DNA of 64,000 nt from Methanomicrobia archaeon (GTDB taxonomy: Archaea > Halobacteriota > Bog-38 > Methanoflorentales > Methanoflorentaceae): assembly GCA_015661395.1 (NCBI GenBank), contig JACWML010000002.1, forward strand, positions 73,630-137,629. The letters run 5' to 3'. Positions 1 to 9,437 of this stretch are shown piece by piece. The notes under the pieces were generated by a model. That model saw only the letters and a program-made list of their open reading frames with translations, ran no database searches and was not told where the DNA came from. Numbering within the stretch: the stretch's first letter is position 1; the number at the start of each line of letters is the position of its first letter. The translations under genes were made by a program, and so were the position numbers.

Positions 1-103
1 GGAGCGCGGCTGATTACCATGCTGCGAAGCTAGCTGTGGCCCGAACTCTGGACAGCCCGTCTTGTTCTACGCGCCGAATTCGAACCGGAGGAAAGGATTA
101 AAA

Positions 104-289
104 ATGAATTGCGAAGAGATATTAGAGGATGTTATAGCCTTCTGTAAGAAGCAGATCGAAGAACTTGAGGATAAGACAAGTGTTAATGACCCAACCGGTT
201 ATGATGGTCGTAACACTCGCCGCGGGCTTCGAGACGCGTACGAGAACGTAATAGAGCGCATAGCGATAAAAAGAGCCGTGCAAAAATGA
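104..289 (+). CDS. hypothetical protein (~61 aa)
   Basis: ORF with Shine-Dalgarno-like GGAGGAAAGG just upstream of ATG104; no family recognised. Confidence 0.45.
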   Translation: MNCEEILEDVIAFCKKQIEELEDKTSVNDPTGYDGRNTRRGLRDAYENVIERIAIKRAVQK

Positions 290-572
290 TCCACGTCGGT
301 CACGTTTATCAACATTGCCGAGGTGCACAACGGTCTGTATAGCCAATAACGATGTTCTACGGCGCGTGCTCGACCGTTCTGAACGAAAGTTGCGAAGCAC
401 AAAATATGAGCGAAACGCCGGCTTTTGACGATTTTGACGAGGCACACGGCTATAAGCGCTTTGGTTTCGGGGCCTCATTGCCTTCGACTAGATTGCCCGA
501 CCGCACGTTACAAAAATCCAATTTCGATATGGGACCACGATAGCCTTAAGGAGTCCGACGCATTTTGTTCTG

Positions 573-1004
573 GTGATTAAAATAGACGAACGCGTTTTTG
601 AAAACGTCGGCGATGTTACCTTTTGCCTTGATGAGGTGCCTCATGCCGGTCGTGGTACGGTCACTTTCGCGGTCAAACAAGATGAGCTCTCGGAGTCCTT
701 TGAAGAGCCACGCGCGAGACTTTCCGGATTAGAAGACACCCACGGGGTAATTAGCCTTGAGAGTCAACGAAACCAGGAGTTGATCCACCAGCTCAGTGCG
801 TATTTCATCGCCAAAGAACCCCTCACACTGAAGGGAGAGTTCAAGGACAGGCTCACTGGCACGGTAGCGGCGTGGATGCTCGAGGTGCAGCTGTCAAAAA
901 GGAACTCTTCCGGTTCGCGTCAGGAAGGAACCACTATCTACGAATTTGATTCGGCCCTGGCATCGAAGCACCTTACGGGCGCGCATGACGTTAAGCGATG
1001 CTAG
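573..1004 (+). CDS. hypothetical protein
   Basis: 143 aa ORF with GTG start and AAGGAG upstream; no family recognised. Confidence 0.5.
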   Translation: MIKIDERVFENVGDVTFCLDEVPHAGRGTVTFAVKQDELSESFEEPRARLSGLEDTHGVISLESQRNQELIHQLSAYFIAKEPLTLKGEFKDRLTGTVAAWMLEVQLSKRNSSGSRQEGTTIYEFDSALASKHLTGAHDVKRC

Positions 1005-1180
1005 CACGATTCAAAAGATGCACTAGCGGCGTGGTCAAAGCCATATCGGGTCACTAATCCGTGCCTTAGTTCTCCTTTTCTTGACGCCTCAGCGTACATT
1101 GCAAGAGGCTGGTTTTGAGGCTTTAACGCGCTGCAAAGCTATTTAAGCGTTTGAAGTGAACCTTTCACTGGTGATCATCA

Positions 1181-1477
1181 ATGGCTGAAAAAGAACGGAT
1201 TCCGGTCGCACCAGATGCAGTTTTTTATCATGATGCGGAAACTTACACTATTGTAGTGGAACTCCCTGGCGTCCACAAGAAGGATATCGAATTTGAAGCG
1301 ATGGAAAATGGGTTTTGTGTCACGGCACCCCGAGATGATATCAAATATAGCGGCTGCTGGGTACTCACCCACAAGACCCATCCAACAGAAGCAACGGCGA
1401 CGTTCTCGAATGGACTTTTAAAGGTGACCATACCGTTAGCTGAGCGAGTTGCAGGTTTTATGGTACCCGTTAAATAG
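1181..1477 (+). CDS. Hsp20/alpha-crystallin family small heat shock protein
   Basis: ELPGVHKKDIEFEAMENG... and NGLLKVTIPL match the alpha-crystallin domain pattern. Confidence 0.85.
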   Translation: MAEKERIPVAPDAVFYHDAETYTIVVELPGVHKKDIEFEAMENGFCVTAPRDDIKYSGCWVLTHKTHPTEATATFSNGLLKVTIPLAERVAGFMVPVK

Positions 1478-1911
1478 ACTACCCTTTCGTTCACGCGCTT
1501 TTGTTACCCGACGGCGTCGTCCCTGTGTTAGACCTGGAGGGCTCGCAGGCAAAGGGCACGCAAAAGACCGGACGCGTGAATTCTAGATAGCAAGCGACAA
1601 CGGCGAGAGATAAAAACTTTTTTTTCACCAAATGGAACCGCGACAGCGCTGGTTTGCGATGATCCTAGGCGCTTTCCGGGCGAAGGTCCTGCTACACATT
1701 ACGAAAGTGAGTAACCCTTTACCATGCACTCGTAGCGGATGAAAATTCGAGTAAAAGGTACTCCATCGGGGATTGACGTGCGAGTTTCCAACGATGTCAG
1801 AAAACGTGATGAGATGTCCCTGTTGCAAGACCTGCACGCAGCGAACATCGCGATGCACGGGGTGCGTATACTAAAAAGAGGCCAGGAGGTCCCCCTCGCT
1901 ACACTCGGGCC

Positions 1912-2391
1912 TTATTCAGGCGCAAGGACGGAATCAATAACGTGAATCACGCCACTAGTGCATTCAATATCCGCCTGAATGACTATGGCATCGTCCACCG
2001 TTAGCTCTTCAAATGCCGCGATTTCATCATCTTCTACCACGGCGTCATCTTCAACGAGCACCGTGTCCTCCTCGATGACCGCTGTCTCTGTTGCAATCGT
2101 CAGCGTCGCGCCCTGAACAGTCTTTATTGTCGTCTTTTTCATAAGGTCGGTTGCCATGTGTTTGCCGGGCACTACGTGATAGGCAAGCACTGCAGTAAGC
2201 CTGTCTTTGTCTTTTAACAATTCGTCTACCGTACCGGCAGGCAACTCGGCAAACGCGTCATCGTTCGGAGCAAAGAGCGTAAAGGGCCCAGGTCCGCTCA
2301 AGGTATCGACGAGGCCGGCTGCCGCCTTCACTGCTGATACCAGCATTGTGAAGGAACTATCATCGATTGCTGTCTCTACAATGTTTTTCAT
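1912..2391 (-). CDS. fasciclin domain protein with acidic insert
   Basis: FTLFAPNDDAFAELPAGTVDELL, LAYHVVPGK and GVIHVIDSVLAP are fasciclin (FAS1) hallmarks. Confidence 0.92.
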   Translation of the reverse strand: MKNIVETAIDDSSFTMLVSAVKAAAGLVDTLSGPGPFTLFAPNDDAFAELPAGTVDELLKDKDRLTAVLAYHVVPGKHMATDLMKKTTIKTVQGATLTIATETAVIEEDTVLVEDDAVVEDDEIAAFEELTVDDAIVIQADIECTSGVIHVIDSVLAPE

Positions 2392-2419
2392 ATTTCCCTA
2401 CTTCCTTTTTCACAAGCGT

Positions 2420-2456
2420 AGCAGGTGGAATGCATCATGTGCATCCGCGTCCTGCT
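2420..2456. other. imperfect hairpin in gene-poor region upstream of fasciclin gene
   Basis: AGCAGG(2420-2425)/CCTGCT(2451-2456) enclosing GG-A-ATGCA/TGCATCC. Confidence 0.5.
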
Positions 2457-2785
2457 AAAGATCCTCTATCTCCATTTAAGCTTACGCTATTGAGAGCAAA
2501 TGGTCTTGCAATTCGAGGCCGCAAAGCGAAGCAGCAGCTGTCCATGAAGGGTCTTGAGCGATTTTTTGGGCTTCTTTGAGGCGTTTCGGATTACAAGTCT
2601 AGCGGAAGGACAGCGACAGCAGAACATTTCGGTATTCTGTTAATAGCGTTATGAATAGCGTCGTTTTTTTTACCTGAAAGTGGCCAACGAACATACTACG
2701 AGCTGAGCCGCGAGCGTGAGGCTCACAACGGAAGAAAAAGCACAATCAAACACGCGCGAATCATCAACAAAAAAGTGAGGGTAGA

Positions 2786-2963
2786 CTCTATAGGGTATGC
2801 GAATAGCGAAAGTGATCCCTCCCAATGGTGCGTTTGAGAGCCAAGGCGAATTCGCCCGATGCTTCAGAGCAGAGGTTTTTCTGCCCCGAAAGCTCTACTC
2901 CAAAAGCCATTGGGAGTTACCTTTTCCTCCACACATCCTATAGAGCGTACATTAACTGTACGC
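2786..2963 (+). ncRNA. candidate structured RNA, family unknown (strand unproven)
   Basis: Nested complementary arms: 2786-2794/2937-2945 (CTCTATAGG/CCTATAGAG), 2819-2828/2907-2916 (CTCCCAATGG/CCATTGGGAG), 2837-2841/2892-2896; internal hairpins 2845-2856 and 2869-2884; trailing hairpin 2945-2950/2958-2963. Confidence 0.5.
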
Positions 2964-3033
2964 GCCTCTTCGATTTATACCTTTCATAGAAGCGAGCGCA
3001 ATGCACGGGTGGCAAGAAAATCCATACTAGGAA

Positions 3034-3051
3034 AAAAGCGCTTTCGCTTTT
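3034..3051. terminator. hairpin AAAAGCG-CTTT-CGCTTTT, terminator-like
   Basis: 7-bp perfect inverted repeat, 4-nt loop, T-rich on either strand. Confidence 0.45.
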
Positions 3052-3479
3052 GATTGCTATAAAGACTAGCGGCCGGGGGTTCCTCACAACTAAACTCTGC
3101 AACGCCTATCTTGCATGAAAATGCAAGCTCGGTTCATTTATCAGTGCAAAGACGCCCTCATTAGGAAGGCGTACAGCCGGAAACATGAGTGCCAACCAGC
3201 TACTGTGCCGCTCAAGTGGGATTCTCCTGCGCACAATCGTAGTTTAGAGCAGTTGCTGACGTGCGTTTTGGCTCCGGCTCCGAAAACTACCCCTGCAAGC
3301 GTGCCAAATCCCTCCAGACGCGAGCAATTGCATACTGCGGAACTATTTCAGTCGATTCGCTCTAAGAGATATTTTGCGCGGTTTTGGCTGCAATCAAAGC
3401 CTTCGAAATTGGACTATTTTGGACGGAGACTAAGCGAAGAAACGCTTAAAGCGTACCCCCACGTTATAACGTGTCGAGC

Positions 3480-3632
3480 ATGGGTCTACTCAATTCAGCA
3501 ATTTTGTTGATAGCTTTTGTCTTCCTGCTATTCACATTCTGGCCGGGAGCACTCCTTGTAGTCGTGGTGTGGGTGTATTTGCAGTTTATCCGAAAACCCC
3601 GGACCGCGAGCACGCCGGAAGGAGAGCGATAG
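3480..3632 (+). CDS. small single-pass membrane protein (~50 aa)
   Basis: MGLLNSAILLIAFVFLLFTFWPGALLVVVVWVYLQFIRKPRTASTPEGER: hydrophobic helices with basic C-terminus; below the ORF-track size cutoff. Confidence 0.45.
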   Translation: MGLLNSAILLIAFVFLLFTFWPGALLVVVVWVYLQFIRKPRTASTPEGER

Positions 3633-3998
3633 CGCGCCACGACAGAAAAAGGAAACCAGGCGTTATCAGCATTTTTGTTGCTCAATGTTTTGTATCCCCT
3701 GGCTATCCCCACTGTAAAACAGCAATGTTTTTTCATATTGGTTGACGGCATAATCTCAGGCATACGCTAACGGTCGCGCGAAAAGGCAACAAATGTCAGT
3801 TTGAAAAAAATTATATATTATTGATGGAATAAAAACTAATGTTAAATATTGCTGCGGTTGCTTGTACGGGTCGAACGGACACGTTGCCGGCAAAGCAGTT
3901 TCTTAACAGTCTAATTGCTACGGCAAAGCACGCAAAAAAATCCAGAGCGTAAACCTTAAATCTAGTGTGTTCTATGTCCAGTGGCAGTGAGTGAAAAG

Positions 3999-4145
3999 AT
4001 GATCGAGATTGATACCGTAGTACAGGAAACCGCATACTGCGAGCGGTGCGGCAGTCCAATTATTATCAAGACGTGGTTTGCTAAATTGTGTCACGAGTGC
4101 TCACGTGCTGAGTTTAAGGAGCACTTCGAATCGTTCGCATCGTGA
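3999..4145 (+). CDS. small zinc-ribbon protein (48 aa)
   Basis: MIEIDTVVQETAYCERCGSPIIIKTWFAKLCHECSRAEFKEHFESFAS: two CxxC knuckles; shorter than ORF-track cutoff. Confidence 0.65.
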   Translation: MIEIDTVVQETAYCERCGSPIIIKTWFAKLCHECSRAEFKEHFESFAS

Positions 4146-4160
4146 TCGGAAGTCGCATAC

Positions 4161-4178
4161 AGCGGCTTCGCTTTTTTG
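4161..4178 (+). terminator. hairpin plus T-run downstream of zinc-ribbon ORF
   Basis: AGCG-GCTT-CGCT followed by TTTTT. Confidence 0.5.
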
Positions 4179-4303
4179 GGTGTCCGGCTTCGCTAGCCTT
4201 GGCGATAGCCGGCGCGCTACCCTTTGTGCTCCAAACGTCTTCAGTTGCGTGAAAAACGGCAACAACCCTTTTAAATCGCCGCGTCGTGCTTCACTCGGTG
4301 AAT

Positions 4304-4681
4304 ATGAAAGACACAGAACTGATCAACGAATGCAAAGCGACCGGGCGTGCGCTCAACTACGAGGTCCAGTCGGCCGTCGACATCGGAGCGGGCGAAATCG
4401 ACGTCATCTGGACTAGAAAAGACCACGCAAATCTCCCGACGTTCAAGCTCGGATTCTTCTTCTGTCCCACCGGCGAGGTCCCCACGGACTTCCTCACGCA
4501 GAGCGTCGCAAAGGCGCTGCTGTCGGTGTGTGACAAAGCGATCTTCCTCGTGCACGATGACGGCTCATTGAAGTCGGTGAAAGGCAAGATTCACGCGCTC
4601 GATTCAATCGGTGGCGTGCTGCAGCTTAAGAAATATGCCCACGCGATTACCTCAGATGAGCTGCTCGGAGGGATCAGGTAA
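4304..4681 (+). CDS. conserved hypothetical protein
   Basis: ORF MKDTELINECKATGRALNYEVQSAVDIGAGEIDVIWTRKD...; coding-like composition, adjacent to downstream bactofilin-like gene. Confidence 0.6.
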   Translation: MKDTELINECKATGRALNYEVQSAVDIGAGEIDVIWTRKDHANLPTFKLGFFFCPTGEVPTDFLTQSVAKALLSVCDKAIFLVHDDGSLKSVKGKIHALDSIGGVLQLKKYAHAITSDELLGGIR

Positions 4682-4692
4682 GAGGTGGAAAA

Positions 4693-5136
4693 ATGCGTAT
4701 AGAACGCGGCAAACAAGTAAATCTAAAGGAGCTTAACGAGGATCTGTACTTGGAAGCGAACACCCAGCTGTACCCTGTAAACAAGGATGCAACGATCAAC
4801 GTCTACGGCATTTTGACGACTGAGAACAACGTCGTAATCAACGGCTCGATTGAGTGCTCTGAAGCTAGTTTCGGCGATAACTGTCACGTCAAGGGAACGG
4901 TAATTACCGGCGGGATCAAGACAGGGAGCGGATTCAAGGCGCATCACGTTGAAGCCGGAGAACAAGCTGATATCGGCAGCGACTCACAAGTCAACAAGAT
5001 CGACGCGGTTGGCGACGTGACGATCGGCAGCAATTCGCGCGTCCGGCACGCGATCAGCGAACGTGGCCAGATTATTCTCGGAGCGGGCGCGGTCGCAGAC
5101 GTCGCAGAGGCGGCTCAAGGCACAAAAACAGCGTAG
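4693..5136 (+). CDS. bactofilin-like / polymer-forming beta-helix protein
   Basis: Repeated hydrophobic-Gly pattern VINGSIECSEASFGDNCHVKGTVITGGIKTGSGFKAHHVEAGEQADIGSDSQVNKIDAVGDVTIG. Confidence 0.65.
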   Translation: MRIERGKQVNLKELNEDLYLEANTQLYPVNKDATINVYGILTTENNVVINGSIECSEASFGDNCHVKGTVITGGIKTGSGFKAHHVEAGEQADIGSDSQVNKIDAVGDVTIGSNSRVRHAISERGQIILGAGAVADVAEAAQGTKTA

Positions 5137-5141
5137 CTCAA

Positions 5142-5903
5142 TCAGAGAAAGATCTTCATCAGGTCGTGCGCGACGTCAACCCTTCCGGGGAACCTCTCCT
5201 TGACGACGTCGACCATAGCATCCTCATACCCGCTCGCGTGCGGATAGAGATGGGTAAGCACGACGCGGTCGATGTTCTGGTCATATATGAGGTCGCGCAG
5301 CTTCGCTGGCGTCGTGTGGTTCGAGACCGACGCGTACGCATCAGGGAACGAACACTCGTGTATTAGCACGTCAACTTCGCCGTGACACAGATCCCGGACG
5401 CTCTCCGTGGGTTCGGTATCCCCTGAGTACACGAGTGTCGACGTCGGTGTTTGCATCCTGTACGCAATTGACGGAACGCTGTGCTTGGTCGCGCGAACTG
5501 AAGCCACTCCGTTTCCAACGCGAATGCTGTCGCCATCCTCTAGCTCTGTTACGTCGACATCGACCGTGAGATAGTCATAAAGCTCGAGCAACTGCGCTAC
5601 GTGGTGTTGCGTGCCTATGGGACCATACACGTTCATCGTCCCCACCTGCACGTCTGAATCGAGGGCGGTCACTTGCTGCGCCTTGAGCAGTGCCAAGAAG
5701 TCAGAGTTGTGATCGAGATGGTGGTGGGTGAAAAAAACCTTTTGTATTTTGCAGTAGTCGTAGCCGCTCTGCACGATGCGGCCCAGGATGCCCGCCCCGC
5801 AATCAAAGAGGAGCAGTTCTTCCGGGGTCTTAACGAGAATGCCTGACTGGGCCTTTTCGAGCTGTGGAATGGCGACGCCCGTCCCGAGGAGAATAATGTT
5901 CAT
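5142..5903 (-). CDS. MBL-fold metallohydrolase, RNase Z-like
   Basis: LGTGVAIP, FDCGAGI, FTHHHLDHNSD, YSGDTEPT, HECSF, LTHLYPH. Confidence 0.88.
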   Translation of the reverse strand: MNIILLGTGVAIPQLEKAQSGILVKTPEELLLFDCGAGILGRIVQSGYDYCKIQKVFFTHHHLDHNSDFLALLKAQQVTALDSDVQVGTMNVYGPIGTQHHVAQLLELYDYLTVDVDVTELEDGDSIRVGNGVASVRATKHSVPSIAYRMQTPTSTLVYSGDTEPTESVRDLCHGEVDVLIHECSFPDAYASVSNHTTPAKLRDLIYDQNIDRVVLTHLYPHASGYEDAMVDVVKERFPGRVDVAHDLMKIFL

Positions 5904-5942
5904 GCAAATCCGCTATGGAGGCTTCACGTACATAGCGTTTGC

Positions 5943-6407
5943 TTAGACCTTACCGCACAGACGGAGGGCCGTCTCAACGGCCGTCTCCGGTGAGACGGCG
6001 AGAACCGTCCCCTCTATTTTCCACTTGGAGGCTAAGGTCACCACTGGTTTTGCCATCTGGAGGGCCAGGGCAATTTCTGAGAGAGTACCAAATTCGCCGG
6101 CGATCGCGATGAGGCAATCGGCAGCTCGCGCGATAATCGCATTTCGCGCGTGACCCATGTCCGTGGGAATCTTTACGTCGATGAAGGGATTAGCTTCCGT
6201 TTTCGAGGGACCTGGAAGAATTCCTACGGTGAGCCCCCCTGCGGCATGCGCGCCGCGCGCAGCGGCTTCCATGACTCCCTCCCGTCCCCCACAAATGAGG
6301 ATCGCCTCGCGAGACGCTATGAGGCTTCCTGTGCGCTCGGCAATACTCGCGATCTTGCTCGAGCAGCTCCTGCTTCCGATAATGCCAATTTGCGGACGGC
6401 TCGTCAT
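5943..6407 (-). CDS. TIGR00725/LOG-like Rossmann-fold protein
   Basis: IGIIGSRSC, ICGGREGVMEAAARGAHAAGG, GILPG, GEFGTLSEIALAL; start probably at 6407, ORF extends to 6449. Confidence 0.8.
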   Translation of the reverse strand: MTSRPQIGIIGSRSCSSKIASIAERTGSLIASREAILICGGREGVMEAAARGAHAAGGLTVGILPGPSKTEANPFIDVKIPTDMGHARNAIIARAADCLIAIAGEFGTLSEIALALQMAKPVVTLASKWKIEGTVLAVSPETAVETALRLCGKV

Positions 6408-6600
6408 TCTGGACACCACCTTGAATGCACTAGCTTCCGATTGACGCACGAAGAACCTTTCCCCCTCTTGTGCATTCCAATCACAAGTCTTATTTTGACC
6501 CTCAAATCCATTTTTATTGAAGAATATTACCTTAAAATCGAAAAAATACCGAAAAAGTATATATATGTTGAAAATCTCAGTATAGAGCGAGGTAATTCAA

Positions 6601-6813
6601 ATGGCAGAATTACAAGCAGCAGGAGTAAGTAGGATCATCCGAAAAGCTGGAGCAGAGCGCGTGAGCGCTGAAGCGACAGAACAGTTTAGAGAATACCTAG
6701 AGATGTACGGCAAAGAACTCGCCGAAGAAGCAATCGAAATGGCAAAGCACGCAGGCCGCAAGACGGTCAAAGCCGAAGACATAAAACTCGCTTTTACCAG
6801 GCTGAACCGGTAA
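6601..6813 (+). CDS. archaeal histone
   Basis: Histone fold [56 protein letters not shown]; preceded by AT-rich TATA-like element. Confidence 0.96.
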   Translation: MAELQAAGVSRIIRKAGAERVSAEATEQFREYLEMYGKELAEEAIEMAKHAGRKTVKAEDIKLAFTRLNR

Positions 6814-6832
6814 TCTCAAGATCGTTTCTTTG

Positions 6833-6860
6833 ATAGCATCTCTTAGAAGCGAGATGCTAT
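6833..6860 (+). terminator. strong hairpin terminator after histone gene
   Basis: ATAGCATCTC/GAGATGCTAT 10-bp perfect stem, 8-nt loop, then T-rich tract. Confidence 0.75.
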
Positions 6861-6863
6861 TGC

Positions 6864-7013
6864 TTATTTTTTTATATTTTCTCTGATCTTAACGTCCAGT
6901 ACGAGCCATTTTCCTGCGGTATGGCAGCTCTCGCAGGTTAGCTTGTCGAGCTCGATAAAATCAGTCCAGATTTCTGCGCCACAGACGCGACATCGGTAAA
7001 GATACGCTCTCAT
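6864..7013 (-). CDS. small zinc-ribbon protein (49 aa)
   Basis: MRAYLYRCRVCGAEIWTDFIELDKLTCESCHTAGKWLVLDVKIRENIKK; two CxxC motifs; not in ORF track. Confidence 0.65.
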   Translation of the reverse strand: MRAYLYRCRVCGAEIWTDFIELDKLTCESCHTAGKWLVLDVKIRENIKK

Positions 7014-7110
7014 GTGAGTACCTCGCGTGCGATCTAAGGTTGCTCTTTGCGCTCAGGACGTATTAAACCTTCTCACGTCGAAGTACAGCCTAGATCAGTT
7101 TGCGTGTGGG

Positions 7111-7740
7111 TCATTCCACCCCGTCGCCTGCCCGTTTTGGCACCAATTCACCAGAACGCATCTCGGATCGAAGATGCCTGGCCTTGATATGCGCCAAACG
7201 AAGCGGCTCAGGTAATCTGTGGCTCACCACGCAGCGCTGAACGATTCGCAGTGCGCCCTCCAACGAGATACGGTTTCCTGGACTAATGAAGATCGGTTTT
7301 GTGCCTGCCACCGTTTTTAAGACGAACCCAAGCGGTTTTCCGTTGAATGTCAACGGGGTGGGGCGGCCGGCTTGAGCCGGTTCAACATACTCCCCGCAGA
7401 GTGCTTTTTTGGATACGCCAACCGTTGACGTATTGAGAATGACTCCGACGTGCGACGCGAGTCCCGCAAATCGGGGGTGGTTTATGCCGCACCCGCGGAC
7501 GATTAAAACGTCAGGTCGCCTGCGCAGCTTCTCTACTGTCGTTATCGCCGCGGGACCCTCACGGAAAAAGAGGAGACCGGGCACGTATGGCATGGCGATC
7601 TTTGCAATCGACGCGGACTCGTCGACGACGTTCATTAGCGTGTCGACGACTACGGCTGAAGAAAAAACGAGGCTCTCGTCAAAGCTTTGCGCTACCGCCC
7701 CTATCGACGCAACTTCACTCGCGGGGTCCTCTAGAACCAC
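7111..7740 (-). CDS. nfi: endonuclease V
   Basis: PYVPGLLFFREGP, PDVLIVRGCGINHPRFAGLASHVGV, KALCGEYVEPA; conserved reading frame continues upstream to ~7782 without a canonical start. Confidence 0.85.
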   Translation of the reverse strand: MVLEDPASEVASIGAVAQSFDESLVFSSAVVVDTLMNVVDESASIAKIAMPYVPGLLFFREGPAAITTVEKLRRRPDVLIVRGCGINHPRFAGLASHVGVILNTSTVGVSKKALCGEYVEPAQAGRPTPLTFNGKPLGFVLKTVAGTKPIFISPGNRISLEGALRIVQRCVVSHRLPEPLRLAHIKARHLRSEMRSGELVPKRAGDGVE

Positions 7741-7903
7741 CTGCTTCGCGATGTTTGTTTGAATCTGCCGAAGGTGTGAAACTCACTCACGTCTTTTACG
7801 GCCACGTCGGTTCGACCTCCTGCAGATGATGCTCAAAAAAGCGCAAGCTACGTTTGCCAGGTCAGCTCAAAAAAGGTCTCCCACAGATGCGTTGACTGCG
7901 CGA

Positions 7904-9142
7904 TCACAACGCGTCGACGTCGCCCCAGTACGTTGGAGCGTCGGTCTTGCCGTGCCCTCGCTTGACGTAGTGCGTATTGAAGAGTTCCTTGTATCTTCTC
8001 GCGACCTCTTTCCACGTGATTGAGCGCCCATACATATACGTCCGAATTTCCATCTCCCGTCTCAGACGATCGTTGCGCATCAACATGGTAATCGCTTCAG
8101 CTATCTCCGTTGATTCCCCCGACTTGAGAAGCACGCCTCTTTCGTCTGCAAGCGCATCTCGTGCGTGCACAAACGGCGTTGAGATTATAGCCTTTCCACA
8201 GCCTACTGCCTGGGACAGTACGCCACTCACGATCTGATCCCTGGCGAGATAAGGTAGGACGCAGATATCCGTGGCGAGAAAATGTAGGATCAGGTTTCGG
8301 TTGGTAAGATATCGGTCGACGAACTTGACGTTGTGCTCCAAATCGAGGTCTGTGACGATCTCCTTCAGCCTTTCGCGATAGCGCTCGCCTTCATTCTTCA
8401 CGATGTTTACATGCGTCTCTCCGACAACCAAGTAGAGAGGGTCCGTTTCAGGATTATCGGCAATCACCTGGGGCAGCGCTTCAAGGACATACTCGATACC
8501 CTTTGCGGGATGGAGCAACCCGAATGACCCTATCACGAATCTGCGAGAGAGTCCTAGCTTCTTCTTCGGCGCCACCGTGCTGATAAACGGAACGTCGGGC
8601 ACGCCGTGCGGAATGACCTCAACTTTCTCAGGGCCTATGTCAAACGCCCTTTTCAAGATATCGACGCCGACGTGCCCGGGTACAACGACGTTAGCTGAAA
8701 GACGGTACAGTTCGCGGGTAACCGCTTTGGCCTCTTCCGGGGGTCTCGGCAGCACCGTGTGCAGCGTCGTCACGATCGGTTTTTCTAGAACTTCCATGAA
8801 ATCGAGGATATATCGGCCCCACGAGCCGCCATACAGCCCATACTCGTGTTGTATGTTGACCACATCAGCGCGCGATGCGTTTATTTTTTCAGCTGCCTCA
8901 ACAAAGCTGATTTGATCGGTATCTTTGATGACGTACGCGACCCGCGATCTCGGATAGATAAGCGGACTTAGACAGCCGTAAGCGCTTGGGTCCTTGTTTC
9001 CATCAATGGCACAAACGTTAGCTCTGATATCAGGATTCTCACTGATAAGAGTGAAGAGCAGATCTTGCGTGAATGTGGCGATACCACACTCTCGAGGAGG
9101 AAACGTGCTAACGAACGTAAGGCCCAGTCGGTTGCGCAGCAT
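7904..9142 (-). CDS. glycosyltransferase family 4 (group 1)
   Basis: FPPRECGIATFT, HGVPDVPF, GSFGLLHPAKGIEYVLEALP, GVLSQAVGCGKAIISTPF. Confidence 0.9.
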   Translation of the reverse strand: MLRNRLGLTFVSTFPPRECGIATFTQDLLFTLISENPDIRANVCAIDGNKDPSAYGCLSPLIYPRSRVAYVIKDTDQISFVEAAEKINASRADVVNIQHEYGLYGGSWGRYILDFMEVLEKPIVTTLHTVLPRPPEEAKAVTRELYRLSANVVVPGHVGVDILKRAFDIGPEKVEVIPHGVPDVPFISTVAPKKKLGLSRRFVIGSFGLLHPAKGIEYVLEALPQVIADNPETDPLYLVVGETHVNIVKNEGERYRERLKEIVTDLDLEHNVKFVDRYLTNRNLILHFLATDICVLPYLARDQIVSGVLSQAVGCGKAIISTPFVHARDALADERGVLLKSGESTEIAEAITMLMRNDRLRREMEIRTYMYGRSITWKEVARRYKELFNTHYVKRGHGKTDAPTYWGDVDAL

Positions 9143-9437
9143 CAGAGGCTATATTATGGCCCGACTCACTTAAAACTATTGAACTGAGTTTACGAAAGGA
9201 CGGATAGGGGCCAGTTCCGCACTGATCAAATTGCCGGGCACGTCGCACCGAAGCTTCTGGCAGCTTCGCGCGAATCCCACCGTACGTGCACACCAACAGC
9301 ACACGGAGCAGTGGTAGCCCGTTCGGGCACTTGTTCGGGGAGCTCCGATGCTTATCGATAAACAAGTTTATGGCCACGAAACTCGCAAACTAACAATTCA
9401 GACACTACGAAACTCGATTGTGGTGTTGGAGACAGCT

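Noticed and set aside
2786-2963. RNase P RNA or SRP RNA identity for the structured region
   Set aside because: I could not find the conserved GAGGAAAGUC-type, ACAGAA or SRP domain IV motifs; left as unknown family.
3115-3510. 131-aa ORF as a protein gene
   Set aside because: Composition looks random, no motif, and it overlaps the better-supported small membrane ORF.
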